Assembly (NCBI RefSeq): GCF_001281405.1
Contig: NZ_CP010401.1
Location: 1,078,001-1,142,000, forward strand
Direction: 5' to 3'
Length of the DNA stretch: 64,000 nt
Origin: Bartonella ancashensis
GTDB lineage: Bacteria; Pseudomonadota; Alphaproteobacteria; Rhizobiales; Rhizobiaceae
Positions 52,701 to 61,431 of this stretch are shown piece by piece; position 1 is the stretch's first letter, and the number at the start of each line of letters is the position of its first letter. The notes beneath the pieces were generated by a model. It did not search any database and had not been told where the DNA came from. It was given only the letters and a program-made list of their open reading frames with translations. A program made the position numbers and the translations under genes.

Positions 52701-54407
52701 ACACTGCTAAACGAAGCAGTGAATACTTCAACAACAGCGATTGAACAGCTACTGCATGAACGTTCCAGTGCTCTTTATCACTCTATGCAAGAACTTGAAA
52801 GTAATTTGGGGTATCAACTTTCTGATGTAAGTAGCCGTTTAGAAGAAACGAGTAATCAGACAGCACTTCAAATTTCAGGACATGTTGAACAACTAACAGA
52901 GCTGTCAGATCACTTAAATCAAGTTGCGCAACATACAGCTGAGTCTTTAAGTAACTTAACACAGCATGTCAGCGAACAAATTTCTTTCTCTACAGAAGAA
53001 GTGGAAAAGAGAATTCATGCACAAAACCAATCTTTAGTTGATACTTTGACTCAAGCAAATTTTGAAACTATTCAAACCGTAAACACAGTAAAAGAAGACC
53101 TAGTTGGTAATGTTTCAAGTATTCTTGAACAGTTGAATCAGTCAATTTACAATATTCATGAAAATAGCAATGCTTTGGTCTCCACAATTCAAAGTGTTGA
53201 TGGTCAATTTAATGAAACTGCAAATAACTTCTTCCATAATACTAGTAAGACAGCTGAATATTTTTCAAACTCTAGCCAAGAATTAAATAGTACTGTTGAA
53301 ATTTTACAAGAATTTGTACAAGGTACATTCAATAAAATGAGTAACATAACGGAAAATTTTGGCAGCCACACTCAAGCACTCTCTGAAACTATTAATGCTC
53401 TTCAAGAATCAGAATCTGAGCTTAGCGGAGCCTTTAAAAAGAAGCAGAATGTACTCTATGAATTGGGTGATCTTCTTGTTTCAAAATTTGATGAGTTTAG
53501 CAAATTAATTCAGCATTATGAAAATGCCCTCAATTCGGCATTTGAACGTACTGACAAAAACGCACGTAACTCTGAAAAGTCATTGCAACAAACACTGAAT
53601 AAACTTGTTTATGAAGCTTCAACACGTTTTTCAGAATCTGCAGAAGATATACATAACTCTGTTAATGAAGTACGCTTAGAACTTTCAAAAATAAGCAATA
53701 ATGTCAATGAAAGTATTCAGCAATTACCAGAAAAAGCGCAAGAAACGATAGATGCTATTCATCTTGCTTTGGAAGAAAAAATCTCTGTGTTAAAAGACTT
53801 GGCGAATGTTGTGCAAAATAATAATAAAAAAGAGCGCTTGATACCAAAGGTTCTTGAATCTTTGGCGCCTAGTAAGAAAAATAGTGTATTCCCTGATATC
53901 GTCAAAAAGGCAACACTACCGAAGTCTGTTGTGCAAACTGAACAAAATAACAAGAATCAAAACAAGTGGGTATCGAATCTCTTGGAGAGAGCTTCTCATG
54001 AGGAAAGGAATGATGAATCTACTGCCACTGCTACTGCCTCACAAGTACAAACAAAACCCCAGCTTATGAAAGAATCCCTTAATTTACTTGCTGCTAACAT
54101 TTTAAAAGCCATTAATCATGACGCTGTTGTTGGGTTGTGGAGGCATTATAAACGTGGACAGAAAAACATCACAGTGGAGCGTCTCTACACTGCAAGTGGA
54201 CAAATGATATTTGAAAAAATCAAGAAAAAGTACGTGAAAGACTCTGATTTCAAACGTGTAGTCGATCGATATATTGCAGATTTCGAGAGATTATTGCGCG
54301 ATGCATCCCGTTCTTCTGGAACTGCAGGTGCAGCTCAAAAACATTTAGTATCAAATGCTGGAAAAGTTTATACTATACTTTCACATGCAAGTGGACGGAT
54401 CCAATAA
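49716..54407 (+). CDS. giant coiled-coil polar growth protein, Growth Pole Ring (GPR)-like
   Basis: A 1563 aa protein starting MARRTGRQTFEMKVEKALE at 49716 (GAGG about nine bases upstream; an in-frame TTG at 49668 is weaker). An acidic, low-complexity N-terminus (to ~residue 125) is followed by two hydrophobic segments (about residues 138-160 and 175-200) and then about 1200 residues of nearly continuous alpha-helix rich in Gln/Glu/Ser, of the apolipoprotein/kinesin-like type. A compact C-terminal domain (about residues 1440-1560; AINHDAVVGLWRHYKRGQ, VERLYTASGQMIFEKIKKKY) looks conserved in Rhizobiales. The architecture matches the Agrobacterium GPR protein needed for unipolar growth; this is inference. 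Confidence 0.75.
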   Translation: MARRTGRQTFEMKVEKALEKAMDFDFSKAGIEGMSSDTSANPVDPVDVDDLIKKIASAEENATTEDDTSSLPPSIHDGAAIDESVAEQLFGQKPTDELAGGTVQNTLLSEQPLPANDDSIIPLNFTSSRQNSISRTYWNTTALSALWAAGGAFIAHKLAPSGLNSLESVVNFITSPIGLAVAAGTAIPIMMSWGFAKLIKHSKELHNIVMLMTNAAQHLNEPREISEKQIAIIGKTIREEIATMNEEIERTLKRAVELEAIIQGEVRTLEQAYGRNESRIHTLIKELSNERMAILNHASRVQSAIKGTQQQLSGEFDSVTSQIAKNVENFAQILSQTLQKQGEDLVAKLSYAGDGVTNKLFEKFNETTLQIQHKNTKLFHELGKNFDNFSERFDDNERRLENIFNETATKAEICIAKVATHIQDVTDDTLLKVDKKFKVLDKTIIDRHDESLQNFDEKILHLNEKAGKLSSQFDDITSEAIEAFEDRLVAVDLSLKEHSDSVVETFVAHSQELENNVEKLGSFLEAHASQIHAGLKQKTSDIADVFTSGHDNIRLAVDESKKSLREEIRNIDTAIIDIIKERSQDLQLQFSDQRDIMSDMINREKDKIANTLKDQIDSLAQNISAIEKTLIDNVQTVDLHTADQVANIVHCTEKLQESIAQSCEKTQEALEVQARNIDVRTDALRDSLAMNSVSLNEVLSGQTHVLEKRMEEIHDLIAKSDIHIDVALKQQVNLVEDAIADNNKVLVETVQNHIKELGDRTEILKDTLYHSNGEFFEAFGTHIELFDKDLESRAHQICEHADMLTEKLAQKFNQVHETIDMQTSALEERSDALKTSIIINNEQNREIQHALETSVDNIRTTLESSISAITDNLQDTITQASGIFYSTGEQILASLHGETDKAQEKLFIVSEQLASIVAEQVERSETSILSAGDKFISSVSDITVKAENIILESGDRIVSNVEQTVHETSQKLLSSLTEQTAYTTEAFTVASNNVHTLLNEAVNTSTTAIEQLLHERSSALYHSMQELESNLGYQLSDVSSRLEETSNQTALQISGHVEQLTELSDHLNQVAQHTAESLSNLTQHVSEQISFSTEEVEKRIHAQNQSLVDTLTQANFETIQTVNTVKEDLVGNVSSILEQLNQSIYNIHENSNALVSTIQSVDGQFNETANNFFHNTSKTAEYFSNSSQELNSTVEILQEFVQGTFNKMSNITENFGSHTQALSETINALQESESELSGAFKKKQNVLYELGDLLVSKFDEFSKLIQHYENALNSAFERTDKNARNSEKSLQQTLNKLVYEASTRFSESAEDIHNSVNEVRLELSKISNNVNESIQQLPEKAQETIDAIHLALEEKISVLKDLANVVQNNNKKERLIPKVLESLAPSKKNSVFPDIVKKATLPKSVVQTEQNNKNQNKWVSNLLERASHEERNDESTATATASQVQTKPQLMKESLNLLAANILKAINHDAVVGLWRHYKRGQKNITVERLYTASGQMIFEKIKKKYVKDSDFKRVVDRYIADFERLLRDASRSSGTAGAAQKHLVSNAGKVYTILSHASGRIQ

Positions 54408-54415
54408 AAAGGTAA

Positions 54416-54443
54416 AAAGGGAAAGCATTTTCTTCCCTTTTTT
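54416..54443 (+). terminator. Rho-independent terminator after the GPR-like gene
   Basis: Stem AAAGGGAA (54416-54423) pairs with TTCCCTTT (54433-54440), with a short loop and a run of T's, nine bases after the stop codon. Confidence 0.7.
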
Positions 54444-55045
54444 CTAAGTTTAGGTTGTGATTGAACACATAGATTTTTTAGCAATTAAAAGTTAGTTGCT
54501 CGCCTCTAGGGTACTGTACGTACTATTTATGCAGTGCATATACTGTTGTGGTTGCAAATAAAAGAACGGCTGCTTTAACATATTGGTTGTGCAATTAGCT
54601 GTAACTTTTGGGTACATTTAAAATTGAATACAATTTTGCGCGGTATTGTATATCTTGCTCCCCTATACGTTCACCATGGAACATATGGTAACTGTTATTC
54701 ATTTTGAAATTTTCAGCATCTTAAATAAAGGCCATTATAGCCATACTCTTCATTTACCAATGAAAAATATAAATAAAAAATTATCGTAATATTTTTATGA
54801 ATTAAGTGCTATAGTGAGAAGCTGCGGTAAAAAATAATAACCTTATTTTATTAAAAGGAATAGCAAGTGTCGTTACCAACATACAAATGGAGAGATTATA
54901 CTATTCAGAAAATGTATCGAAAAAGTAAGGGCCTGCAGTACATAATCCGTCAGGAAGCACAATAAAGTCTATAATTGTAAAAAAATCTTATTATAAACAA
55001 CGTTTCTTCTATGAAGCGTATATCTAAAACCTGGATATCATACAA
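54444..55045. other. 602-bp intergenic spacer
   Basis: AT-rich spacer between the terminator of the GPR-like gene and maeB. No RNA gene or credible ORF recognised; the maeB promoter should lie here. Confidence 0.5.
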
Positions 55046-57400
55046 ATGTCTACAGAAAAACGTAACGATGGTAATTTGCAAAAGACCGGCTTTGATGATG
55101 CCGCGCTTTTTTATCATCAGCACCCAGTTCCTGGAAAAATAAAGATACAGGCAACAAAACCTCTCGGGAATCAACGTGATTTGGCACTTGCTTACTCCCC
55201 TGGCGTTGCAGCTCCCTGTCTTGCGATTCATAATGATCCAAAACTTGCTGCCCAATACACTTCACGTTCCAATTTAGTAGCTGTCATATCGAATGGTACG
55301 GCTGTTTTAGGATTAGGTAATATAGGCCCACTTGCTTCAAAACCAGTTATGGAAGGCAAGGCTGTTTTATTTAAAAAATTTGCAAATATTGATGTTTTCG
55401 ACATTGAGCTAGATGCGCCAGATATCAAAAAAATGGTGGAAATTGTATCTGCATTAGAACCAACGTTTGGTGGTATTAATCTTGAAGATATTAAAGCACC
55501 TGAATGTTTTGAAATTGAAGAAAAACTCCGTGAAAAAATGAATATTCCAGTCTTCCATGATGATCAACATGGAACTGCTATCATTGTTTCCTCCGCAGTA
55601 TTAAATGCATTGAGCCTCTCTAGAAAAAAAATTGAAGATGTAAAAATAGTAACTTCAGGTGCAGGTGCAGCTGCATTAGCCTGCCTTAATCTCTTAGTCC
55701 GTCTTGGTGCTAAAATTGAAAATATCTGGCTCAGTGACTTAGATGGTGTTGTTTATGAAGGTCGTGAGACCCTTATGGACCGTTGGAAAATTAATTACGC
55801 ACAAAAAACTAATGCACGCACTTTATCTGAAATCATTGAACATGCAGATGTTTTTTTAGGCGTTTCTGCAGGTGGTGTTCTAAAGCCTGAGTACCTAAAA
55901 AAAATGGCTCCGAACCCTCTGATTTTAGCACTTGCCAATCCAACACCAGAAATCATGCCAGAAGAAGTGCACACCATTCGACCAGATGCAATGATCTGTA
56001 CGGGACGTTCTGATTATCCAAATCAGGTGAATAATGTTCTTTGTTTTCCTTATATTTTTCGTGGTGCACTTGATGTTGGTGCCACTGCAATTAATGATGA
56101 AATGAAAGTGGCAGCAGTTCACGCTATTGCAGCCTTAGCCCGTGAAGAATCTTCCGATATCGCAGCACGTGCATATTCTAAAGAAACCCCTCGTTTTGGA
56201 CCAGATTATCTTATCCCATCACCTTTTGACCCACGCTTAATATTACGTATTTCTCCTGCTGTTGCCCAAGCCGCGATGGAAACTGGTGTAGCCGTTCGAC
56301 CTATTGAAGATATTTCCGCTTATCGTGATACACTTAGCCGTTTTGTTTTTCGTTCTGGTTTGACAATGAAACCTGTTTTTGCAGCAATAAAAACAGCAAA
56401 ACTCAAACGTGTAATTTATGCTGATGGTGAAGATGAACGTGTACTACGTGCAGCGCAAATTGTTCTTGAAGAAAAAATTGCGATCCCCCTTCTTATCGGT
56501 CGCCCTCACGTAGTTGCAACAAGATTGGAACGCTTTGGTTTAAAAATTCGCCCTGGTGTAGACTTTGAACTTATAAATCCGGAAAATGATCCACGGTTTC
56601 GTGATTATGTTAGTTTATTTCTTCGTTATACGGAGAGGCGTGGTGTCTCACCTGAAGTTGCCAAGACAACCGTGCGAACTTCAACAACAACTATCGCTGC
56701 TCTTGCAGTAATGCGCGAAGAAGCAGATGCAATGATTTGTGGGTTAGAAGGCCACTTTGAGGGTAATCTTAAATTAATTGAACAAATTATTGGTCTTGAT
56801 CCCAATATTAGTCTTTTTTCTTCTGTTAGTTTGCTTATTTCTCCTAACGAAACTATCTTTCTAACAGATACTTATGTTAACGAGAACCCTTCTGCAGAAG
56901 AAATCGCAGAAATGACTGTCCTCGCAGCACAGGAAGTTGAAACCTTTGGTATAACACCCAAAGCAGCATTGTTATCACATTCAAATTTTGGTTCTAAAAA
57001 TACGGAAAATGCACAAAAAATGCGCCGTGCTGCCGAAATTCTTTCTGAACTGTATCCAGATCTGGAAGCAGATGGAGAAATGCAAGGTGATGCTGCATTA
57101 TCCAAAATTTTCCGTGATCGTATTTTTCCAAATTCGCGTCTTAAGAATGAAGCTAACCTACTGGTTTTTCCTACACTAGACTCTGCAAACATTACACTCA
57201 ATATTGTTAAAAATTTAACGGATTCACTTCATGTTGGTCCTATTTTGATTGGTGCTGCCCGCCCTGTCCATATTTTAACACCATCGGTGACATCACGAGG
57301 AGTTGTAAACATAACAGCACTCGCAGTTCTTGCTGCTAGTAGAAAAAAATTTTACAACAAAATAAGTGAAAGTCTTACTGATAGAGATAAACGCCGCTAA
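55046..57400 (+). CDS. maeB: NADP-dependent malic enzyme with phosphotransacetylase-like domain
   Basis: Two-domain MaeB-type malic enzyme (784 aa) that decarboxylates malate to pyruvate, giving NADPH. The malic domain (residues ~1-440) has [41 protein letters not shown] and the NADP fold [14 protein letters not shown]. The C-terminal ~330 residues are a phosphate acetyltransferase-like domain ([31 protein letters not shown]) that is regulatory in the family. Monocistronic by position. Confidence 0.95.
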   Translation: MSTEKRNDGNLQKTGFDDAALFYHQHPVPGKIKIQATKPLGNQRDLALAYSPGVAAPCLAIHNDPKLAAQYTSRSNLVAVISNGTAVLGLGNIGPLASKPVMEGKAVLFKKFANIDVFDIELDAPDIKKMVEIVSALEPTFGGINLEDIKAPECFEIEEKLREKMNIPVFHDDQHGTAIIVSSAVLNALSLSRKKIEDVKIVTSGAGAAALACLNLLVRLGAKIENIWLSDLDGVVYEGRETLMDRWKINYAQKTNARTLSEIIEHADVFLGVSAGGVLKPEYLKKMAPNPLILALANPTPEIMPEEVHTIRPDAMICTGRSDYPNQVNNVLCFPYIFRGALDVGATAINDEMKVAAVHAIAALAREESSDIAARAYSKETPRFGPDYLIPSPFDPRLILRISPAVAQAAMETGVAVRPIEDISAYRDTLSRFVFRSGLTMKPVFAAIKTAKLKRVIYADGEDERVLRAAQIVLEEKIAIPLLIGRPHVVATRLERFGLKIRPGVDFELINPENDPRFRDYVSLFLRYTERRGVSPEVAKTTVRTSTTTIAALAVMREEADAMICGLEGHFEGNLKLIEQIIGLDPNISLFSSVSLLISPNETIFLTDTYVNENPSAEEIAEMTVLAAQEVETFGITPKAALLSHSNFGSKNTENAQKMRRAAEILSELYPDLEADGEMQGDAALSKIFRDRIFPNSRLKNEANLLVFPTLDSANITLNIVKNLTDSLHVGPILIGAARPVHILTPSVTSRGVVNITALAVLAASRKKFYNKISESLTDRDKRR

Positions 57401-57571
57401 CGACGAATGATTTTTTTTATTTGAAAAAATAAAGATATTAAGTTGCTATAACACAGCTTTATCAAAAGAGAGTTTTATTTGGAATTAATATTTTTTTCTT
57501 TTTAAAAGAGGCTAGATAGAGTAGCCTTAGGAGCTTTTATAACATGATTAACCATTATAAGGAATCTTACA

Positions 57572-57856
57572 TTGTCTTCTACTTTTGATAAAGTTGCTGA
57601 TATCATTGCAGAAATTAGTGAAATTGATCGCAGTGTGATTGTCCCCGAGAGCCACACAATTGACGATTTAGGAATTGATAGTCTTGATTTTCTTGATATT
57701 GTTTTTGCTATTGATAAAGCTTTTGGAATCAAGGTCCCTTTAGAGCAATGGACACAAGAAATTAATGAAGGTGCTGTTGCAACTGAGGAGTATTTTGTCC
57801 TTAAAAATCTTTGCGCAAAAATTGACGAACTTGTTGCTCTAAAGACGGATAATTAG
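57572..57856 (+). CDS. acpXL: very-long-chain acyl carrier protein AcpXL
   Basis: Specialised acyl carrier that holds the 26-28 carbon hydroxy fatty acid put on lipid A in rhizobia and relatives; 94 aa. The phosphopantetheine serine is in [16 protein letters not shown]. The start is TTG (57572), supported by AAGGAA seven bases upstream, and gives the family length. First gene of a run continuing to lpxXL; fabF2XL begins 10 bp after the stop, so no fabZXL lies between. Confidence 0.93.
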   Translation: MSSTFDKVADIIAEISEIDRSVIVPESHTIDDLGIDSLDFLDIVFAIDKAFGIKVPLEQWTQEINEGAVATEEYFVLKNLCAKIDELVALKTDN

Positions 57857-57865
57857 CTTTTTATC

Positions 57866-59041
57866 ATGCAAGATCAGGCTGTATTCATTACTGGTATAGG
57901 ATTAATTAGCTCTTTGGGTGAAGGAGTCAGCAGTCATTGGGATAAACTGAATAATCCTATGGTTACACCAAATATTGATGATGTAAGCTTTGCACCTTAT
58001 ATTGTCCACAAGCTAACTGAGGTAGATTGGAATAAGCAAATTCCTCGGAAAAGTGATCAAAGGCAAATGGAAACATGGCAACGTCTTGGGACTTATGCAG
58101 CTGGTCTTGCTCTTGAAGATGCAAAAATCAAAAATGATGAAAAATTAACATCTACAATGGATATGATTGTTGCTGCGGGTGGGGGTGAGCGTGACATTTC
58201 TGTTGATACACAAATATTAACCAGAGCACGCACAGAAATTGATCGTGACCTGATGCTTAACTTATCTCTATCCAATGAGCTTCGCCCAACTTTATTTCTG
58301 GCGCAATTATCAAATCTTTTAGCAGGAAATATTTCAATTGTTCACAAAGTTACTGGTTCTTCTCGTACCTTCATGGGTGAAGAAGGAAGCGGACTTTCTG
58401 CTATCCAAATAGCTGCTTCTCGTATTAAATCAAGACAGAGTACTCACGTTCTTGTGGGTGCCTCTTATAATGCACAACGCTATGATATGTTATTAGCGTA
58501 CGAACTTGGAAACCTCTTAACACGCGGTGAATGGAAACCCGTTTGGGACCGTAAAAATAGCCTTGGTGGTGGTGTTATTACTGGATCTGGCGCTGTTTTT
58601 CTTGTTCTTGAAGGTGCTGAACATGCAAGACGAAGAAACGCACATGTTTATGCTGAAATTGCTGAACTTATTACAGATCAAACGAATAGAAAAAAGAATT
58701 TACTTAAAGAGACAATTTCAACAATGCTAAAAAAAATAGGAGCAAACTCCTCTTTTATGATTTCAGCGGCCTCAGGGTTTCACGAGACAACGAAAGCAGA
58801 AAAAAATGCACTTGATGAAGAAAATATTTTTTATCGCGGCATTACAACATTATTCGGTCATTTATGGGAAGCCCAATTTCCGTTAGCACTTGCATTAGCT
58901 GCCATTGCTGTTAAAAATAGGAAGAGCTTTCCAGCACTCAGTATTCACGAAAAGTCGTTTTCTGGAGAAATCTGTGAAGCTTTCGTTTCTACAGTCGGCG
59001 TAAAAAGAGCTGAAGGTGTGGCACGTCTAGTTTCCATTTAA
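57866..59041 (+). CDS. fabF2XL: beta-ketoacyl-ACP synthase-like protein FabF2XL (no catalytic Cys)
   Basis: Thiolase-fold KAS protein of the very-long-chain fatty acid cluster, 391 aa. Where active KAS enzymes have the nucleophile Cys (STACASG), this one has VTGSSRTFMGEE, and the first catalytic His (NAHGTST in its partner) is replaced by SAASGFHET. The GH of the second His region (FGHLWEAQ) remains. I infer a chain-length-factor-like partner of FabF1XL; the SSRTFMGEE form resembles what I know of rhizobial FabF2XL, so it is not a local mutation. Confidence 0.85.
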   Translation: MQDQAVFITGIGLISSLGEGVSSHWDKLNNPMVTPNIDDVSFAPYIVHKLTEVDWNKQIPRKSDQRQMETWQRLGTYAAGLALEDAKIKNDEKLTSTMDMIVAAGGGERDISVDTQILTRARTEIDRDLMLNLSLSNELRPTLFLAQLSNLLAGNISIVHKVTGSSRTFMGEEGSGLSAIQIAASRIKSRQSTHVLVGASYNAQRYDMLLAYELGNLLTRGEWKPVWDRKNSLGGGVITGSGAVFLVLEGAEHARRRNAHVYAEIAELITDQTNRKKNLLKETISTMLKKIGANSSFMISAASGFHETTKAEKNALDEENIFYRGITTLFGHLWEAQFPLALALAAIAVKNRKSFPALSIHEKSFSGEICEAFVSTVGVKRAEGVARLVSI

Positions 59042-59055
59042 AGGTGTTGTTCTCC

Positions 59056-60360
59056 ATGATAAATTATAGTGATCACCTTGGACGTCCTATTGCGGTGATA
59101 ACTGGAGCTGGGATTGTAACGTCATTAGGACAAGGAAAAGAAATAAACTGGAAAAAATTAGTCAATGGCATTAGTGGTATCCACAAAATAACACGTTTTT
59201 CTATTGAAGGATTAAGTACTCATATTGCAGGAACTGTTGATTTTCTTAAAGAAAGTACCATGGGCGCTTCAATTCTTTCTGAAAAATTGGCTCACCTTGC
59301 AGCGGAAGAATCTTTAGAACAAGCTGATCTCAATGGAAAAGAATTTAATGGGCCGCTGTTTTTAGCGTCACCCCCTGTTGAGCTCGAATGGAAAGAACGT
59401 TTTGCTCTTGATAAAGAAGAAATACCCAATACTGAACCTTCTTATGCGCGCCTCCTCGAGATATGCAGTCACAAACCTCATCAGAAGATTTTTGAGTCTG
59501 TTCAACTTGGCAGTATTGCAGAAAAAATTCAAGAAACATTTGGAACAAAAGGATTACCAATTACACTTTCAACTGCTTGTGCATCTGGTGCAACAGCAAT
59601 TCAATTAGGTGTTGAAGCAATCAGACGGGGTGAAACAGAGCGTGCACTTGTAATTGCAACTGATGGTTCAGTCTCTGCAGAATCTCTTATCCGTTTTTCT
59701 TTGTTATCTGCACTTTCAACACATAACGATCCTCCAGAAAAAGCGGCAAAACCATTTAGCAGAGATCGAGATGGTTTCGTTATGGCAGAGGGATCAGGTG
59801 CTCTTGTTCTTGAATCCCTCAAGAGTGCTCTAAGTCGTAATGCAACCATTCTCGGCATCATAGCTGGTTGTGGAGAAACAGCTGACGATTTTCACCGTAC
59901 ACGCTCAAAACCTGACGCATCACCAGCAATTGAAGCAGTTCGTAAAGCTTTAGCGGATGCAAATACAACCATACATGGAATTGATTATATCAATGCTCAT
60001 GGCACCTCAACTCCTGAAAATGAAAAGATGGAGTATTTGGCACTATCAACAGTCTTTGGTAAAATTTTGGAGTGTATCCCTGTTTCTTCTAATAAATCGA
60101 TGATTGGCCATACACTGACTGCTGCAGGAGCCATAGAAGCCATCTTTTCTCTTTTGACAATCCAATCGGGAATCCTCCCTCCTACCATTAATTATGACGA
60201 TCCTGATCCTGCTATCCCTCTGGATGTCGTTCCAAATTGTAGTCGTAAGGCTCATGTCAATGCAGTTTTATCGAATTCATTTGGTTTTGGTGGTCAAAAT
60301 ACCAGCCTTGTTATTACTGCTTACAATGGAAACAATTTTTTTAATAAAAATAATGAATAA
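59056..60360 (+). CDS. fabF1XL: beta-ketoacyl-ACP synthase FabF1XL (active)
   Basis: Condensing enzyme that elongates the AcpXL-bound chain; 434 aa from the ATG at 59056 (AAGG upstream; a GTG at 59044 adds four residues). The full Cys-His-His set is present: STACASGATAIQLG, NAHGTSTPENEKME and SNKSMIGHTLTAAGA. It follows fabF2XL by 14 bp and is followed by adhXL; it likely pairs with FabF2XL. Confidence 0.9.
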   Translation: MINYSDHLGRPIAVITGAGIVTSLGQGKEINWKKLVNGISGIHKITRFSIEGLSTHIAGTVDFLKESTMGASILSEKLAHLAAEESLEQADLNGKEFNGPLFLASPPVELEWKERFALDKEEIPNTEPSYARLLEICSHKPHQKIFESVQLGSIAEKIQETFGTKGLPITLSTACASGATAIQLGVEAIRRGETERALVIATDGSVSAESLIRFSLLSALSTHNDPPEKAAKPFSRDRDGFVMAEGSGALVLESLKSALSRNATILGIIAGCGETADDFHRTRSKPDASPAIEAVRKALADANTTIHGIDYINAHGTSTPENEKMEYLALSTVFGKILECIPVSSNKSMIGHTLTAAGAIEAIFSLLTIQSGILPPTINYDDPDPAIPLDVVPNCSRKAHVNAVLSNSFGFGGQNTSLVITAYNGNNFFNKNNE

Positions 60361-60399
60361 TCAATATATTATGTTATATAGTTAAAGGTAATAATAATA

Positions 60400-61428
60400 A
60401 TGCGTGCACTGCAATTATTCAATGAACGTCGGCTTGAAATTACTGATATCGCTCCTCCTCCTCCTCCAAATCCTGATGAAGCAACAGTACGTATAAAGGT
60501 TGTTGCTCTTAACCATATTGATGTATGGGGATGGCGTGGTATGGCATTCGCAAAAAGAAAAATGCCACTCATCATAGGTGCAGAAGCCTCTGGAGAGATT
60601 ACTCAATTAGGAAATGATGTAAAAAATTTACAACTTGGGCAACTCGTTTCTATTTATGGAGCACAGACCTGTGGTATCTGTCAGGCCTGTTGTGAAAAAC
60701 GCGATAATCTTTGCCATAATGTGAAAGGTGTTTACGGTTTTCATTTAGATGGATTTAGTCGTGAATTCATAAACATTCCGGCGCGCTTATTAATTCCAGC
60801 TCCTACAGGATGCAGTAAGATAGGAGCTGCCGTTGCTCCTATCACCTTTGGTACAGTGGAACATATGCTTTTTGATAATGCAAAATTACAAATGGGAGAA
60901 ACGATTTTAATACAGGCAGGTGGATCTGGTATTGGTTCAGCAGCCATTCAAATCGCGAAACGTATGAATTGTACAGTTATCACGACTGTGGGCTCAGACG
61001 ATAAGATTGCAAAGGCACAGTCTCTTGGAGCAGACCACGTTATTAATTACCGTAAAGATCGTTTTGAAGGTGTTGTTCGTAAATTAACTCAAAAAAAAGG
61101 GGTTGATGTCGTTTTTGAGCATGTAGGAGCTGATACATGGGCAGCCTCTATGTTATGTATGAGACGAGGAGCCCGTTTAGTAACATGTGGTTCTACTTCT
61201 GGTGTTTCGGTTTCTATGAATTTGATGCAATTGTTTCAGCAACAACTTAAAATATTTGGTTCATTTGGCTGCCGTATGGAAAATATGGCAAATGCTATGC
61301 AAAAAATGGCACAAGGTGCTATACATCCCGTTATTGATACCATTATTAACCTTGATGAAATTGATGTAGCTTTAAGACGCATGGAAAATCGTGATGTCTT
61401 TGGCAAAATTATTCTCAAAATTGATTAA
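60400..61428 (+). CDS. adhXL: zinc-type alcohol dehydrogenase-like reductase AdhXL
   Basis: Medium-chain dehydrogenase/reductase of 342 aa in the lipid A very-long-chain fatty acid operon; its exact step is not settled, but a reductase role in chain synthesis is likely. The structural zinc cysteines are in QTCGICQACCEKRDNLC, and the NAD(P) fold in IQAGGSGIGSAAIQIAKR. AAAGG lies about 12 bases before the ATG. lpxXL follows after 3 bp. Confidence 0.88.
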   Translation: MRALQLFNERRLEITDIAPPPPPNPDEATVRIKVVALNHIDVWGWRGMAFAKRKMPLIIGAEASGEITQLGNDVKNLQLGQLVSIYGAQTCGICQACCEKRDNLCHNVKGVYGFHLDGFSREFINIPARLLIPAPTGCSKIGAAVAPITFGTVEHMLFDNAKLQMGETILIQAGGSGIGSAAIQIAKRMNCTVITTVGSDDKIAKAQSLGADHVINYRKDRFEGVVRKLTQKKGVDVVFEHVGADTWAASMLCMRRGARLVTCGSTSGVSVSMNLMQLFQQQLKIFGSFGCRMENMANAMQKMAQGAIHPVIDTIINLDEIDVALRRMENRDVFGKIILKID

Positions 61429-61431
61429 ATT

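Noticed and set aside
57866..59041. FabF2XL missing Cys considered as another frameshift lesion
   Set aside because: No alternate frame restores ACASG, and the SSRTFMGEE form resembles what I know of rhizobial homologues; it is a family trait.
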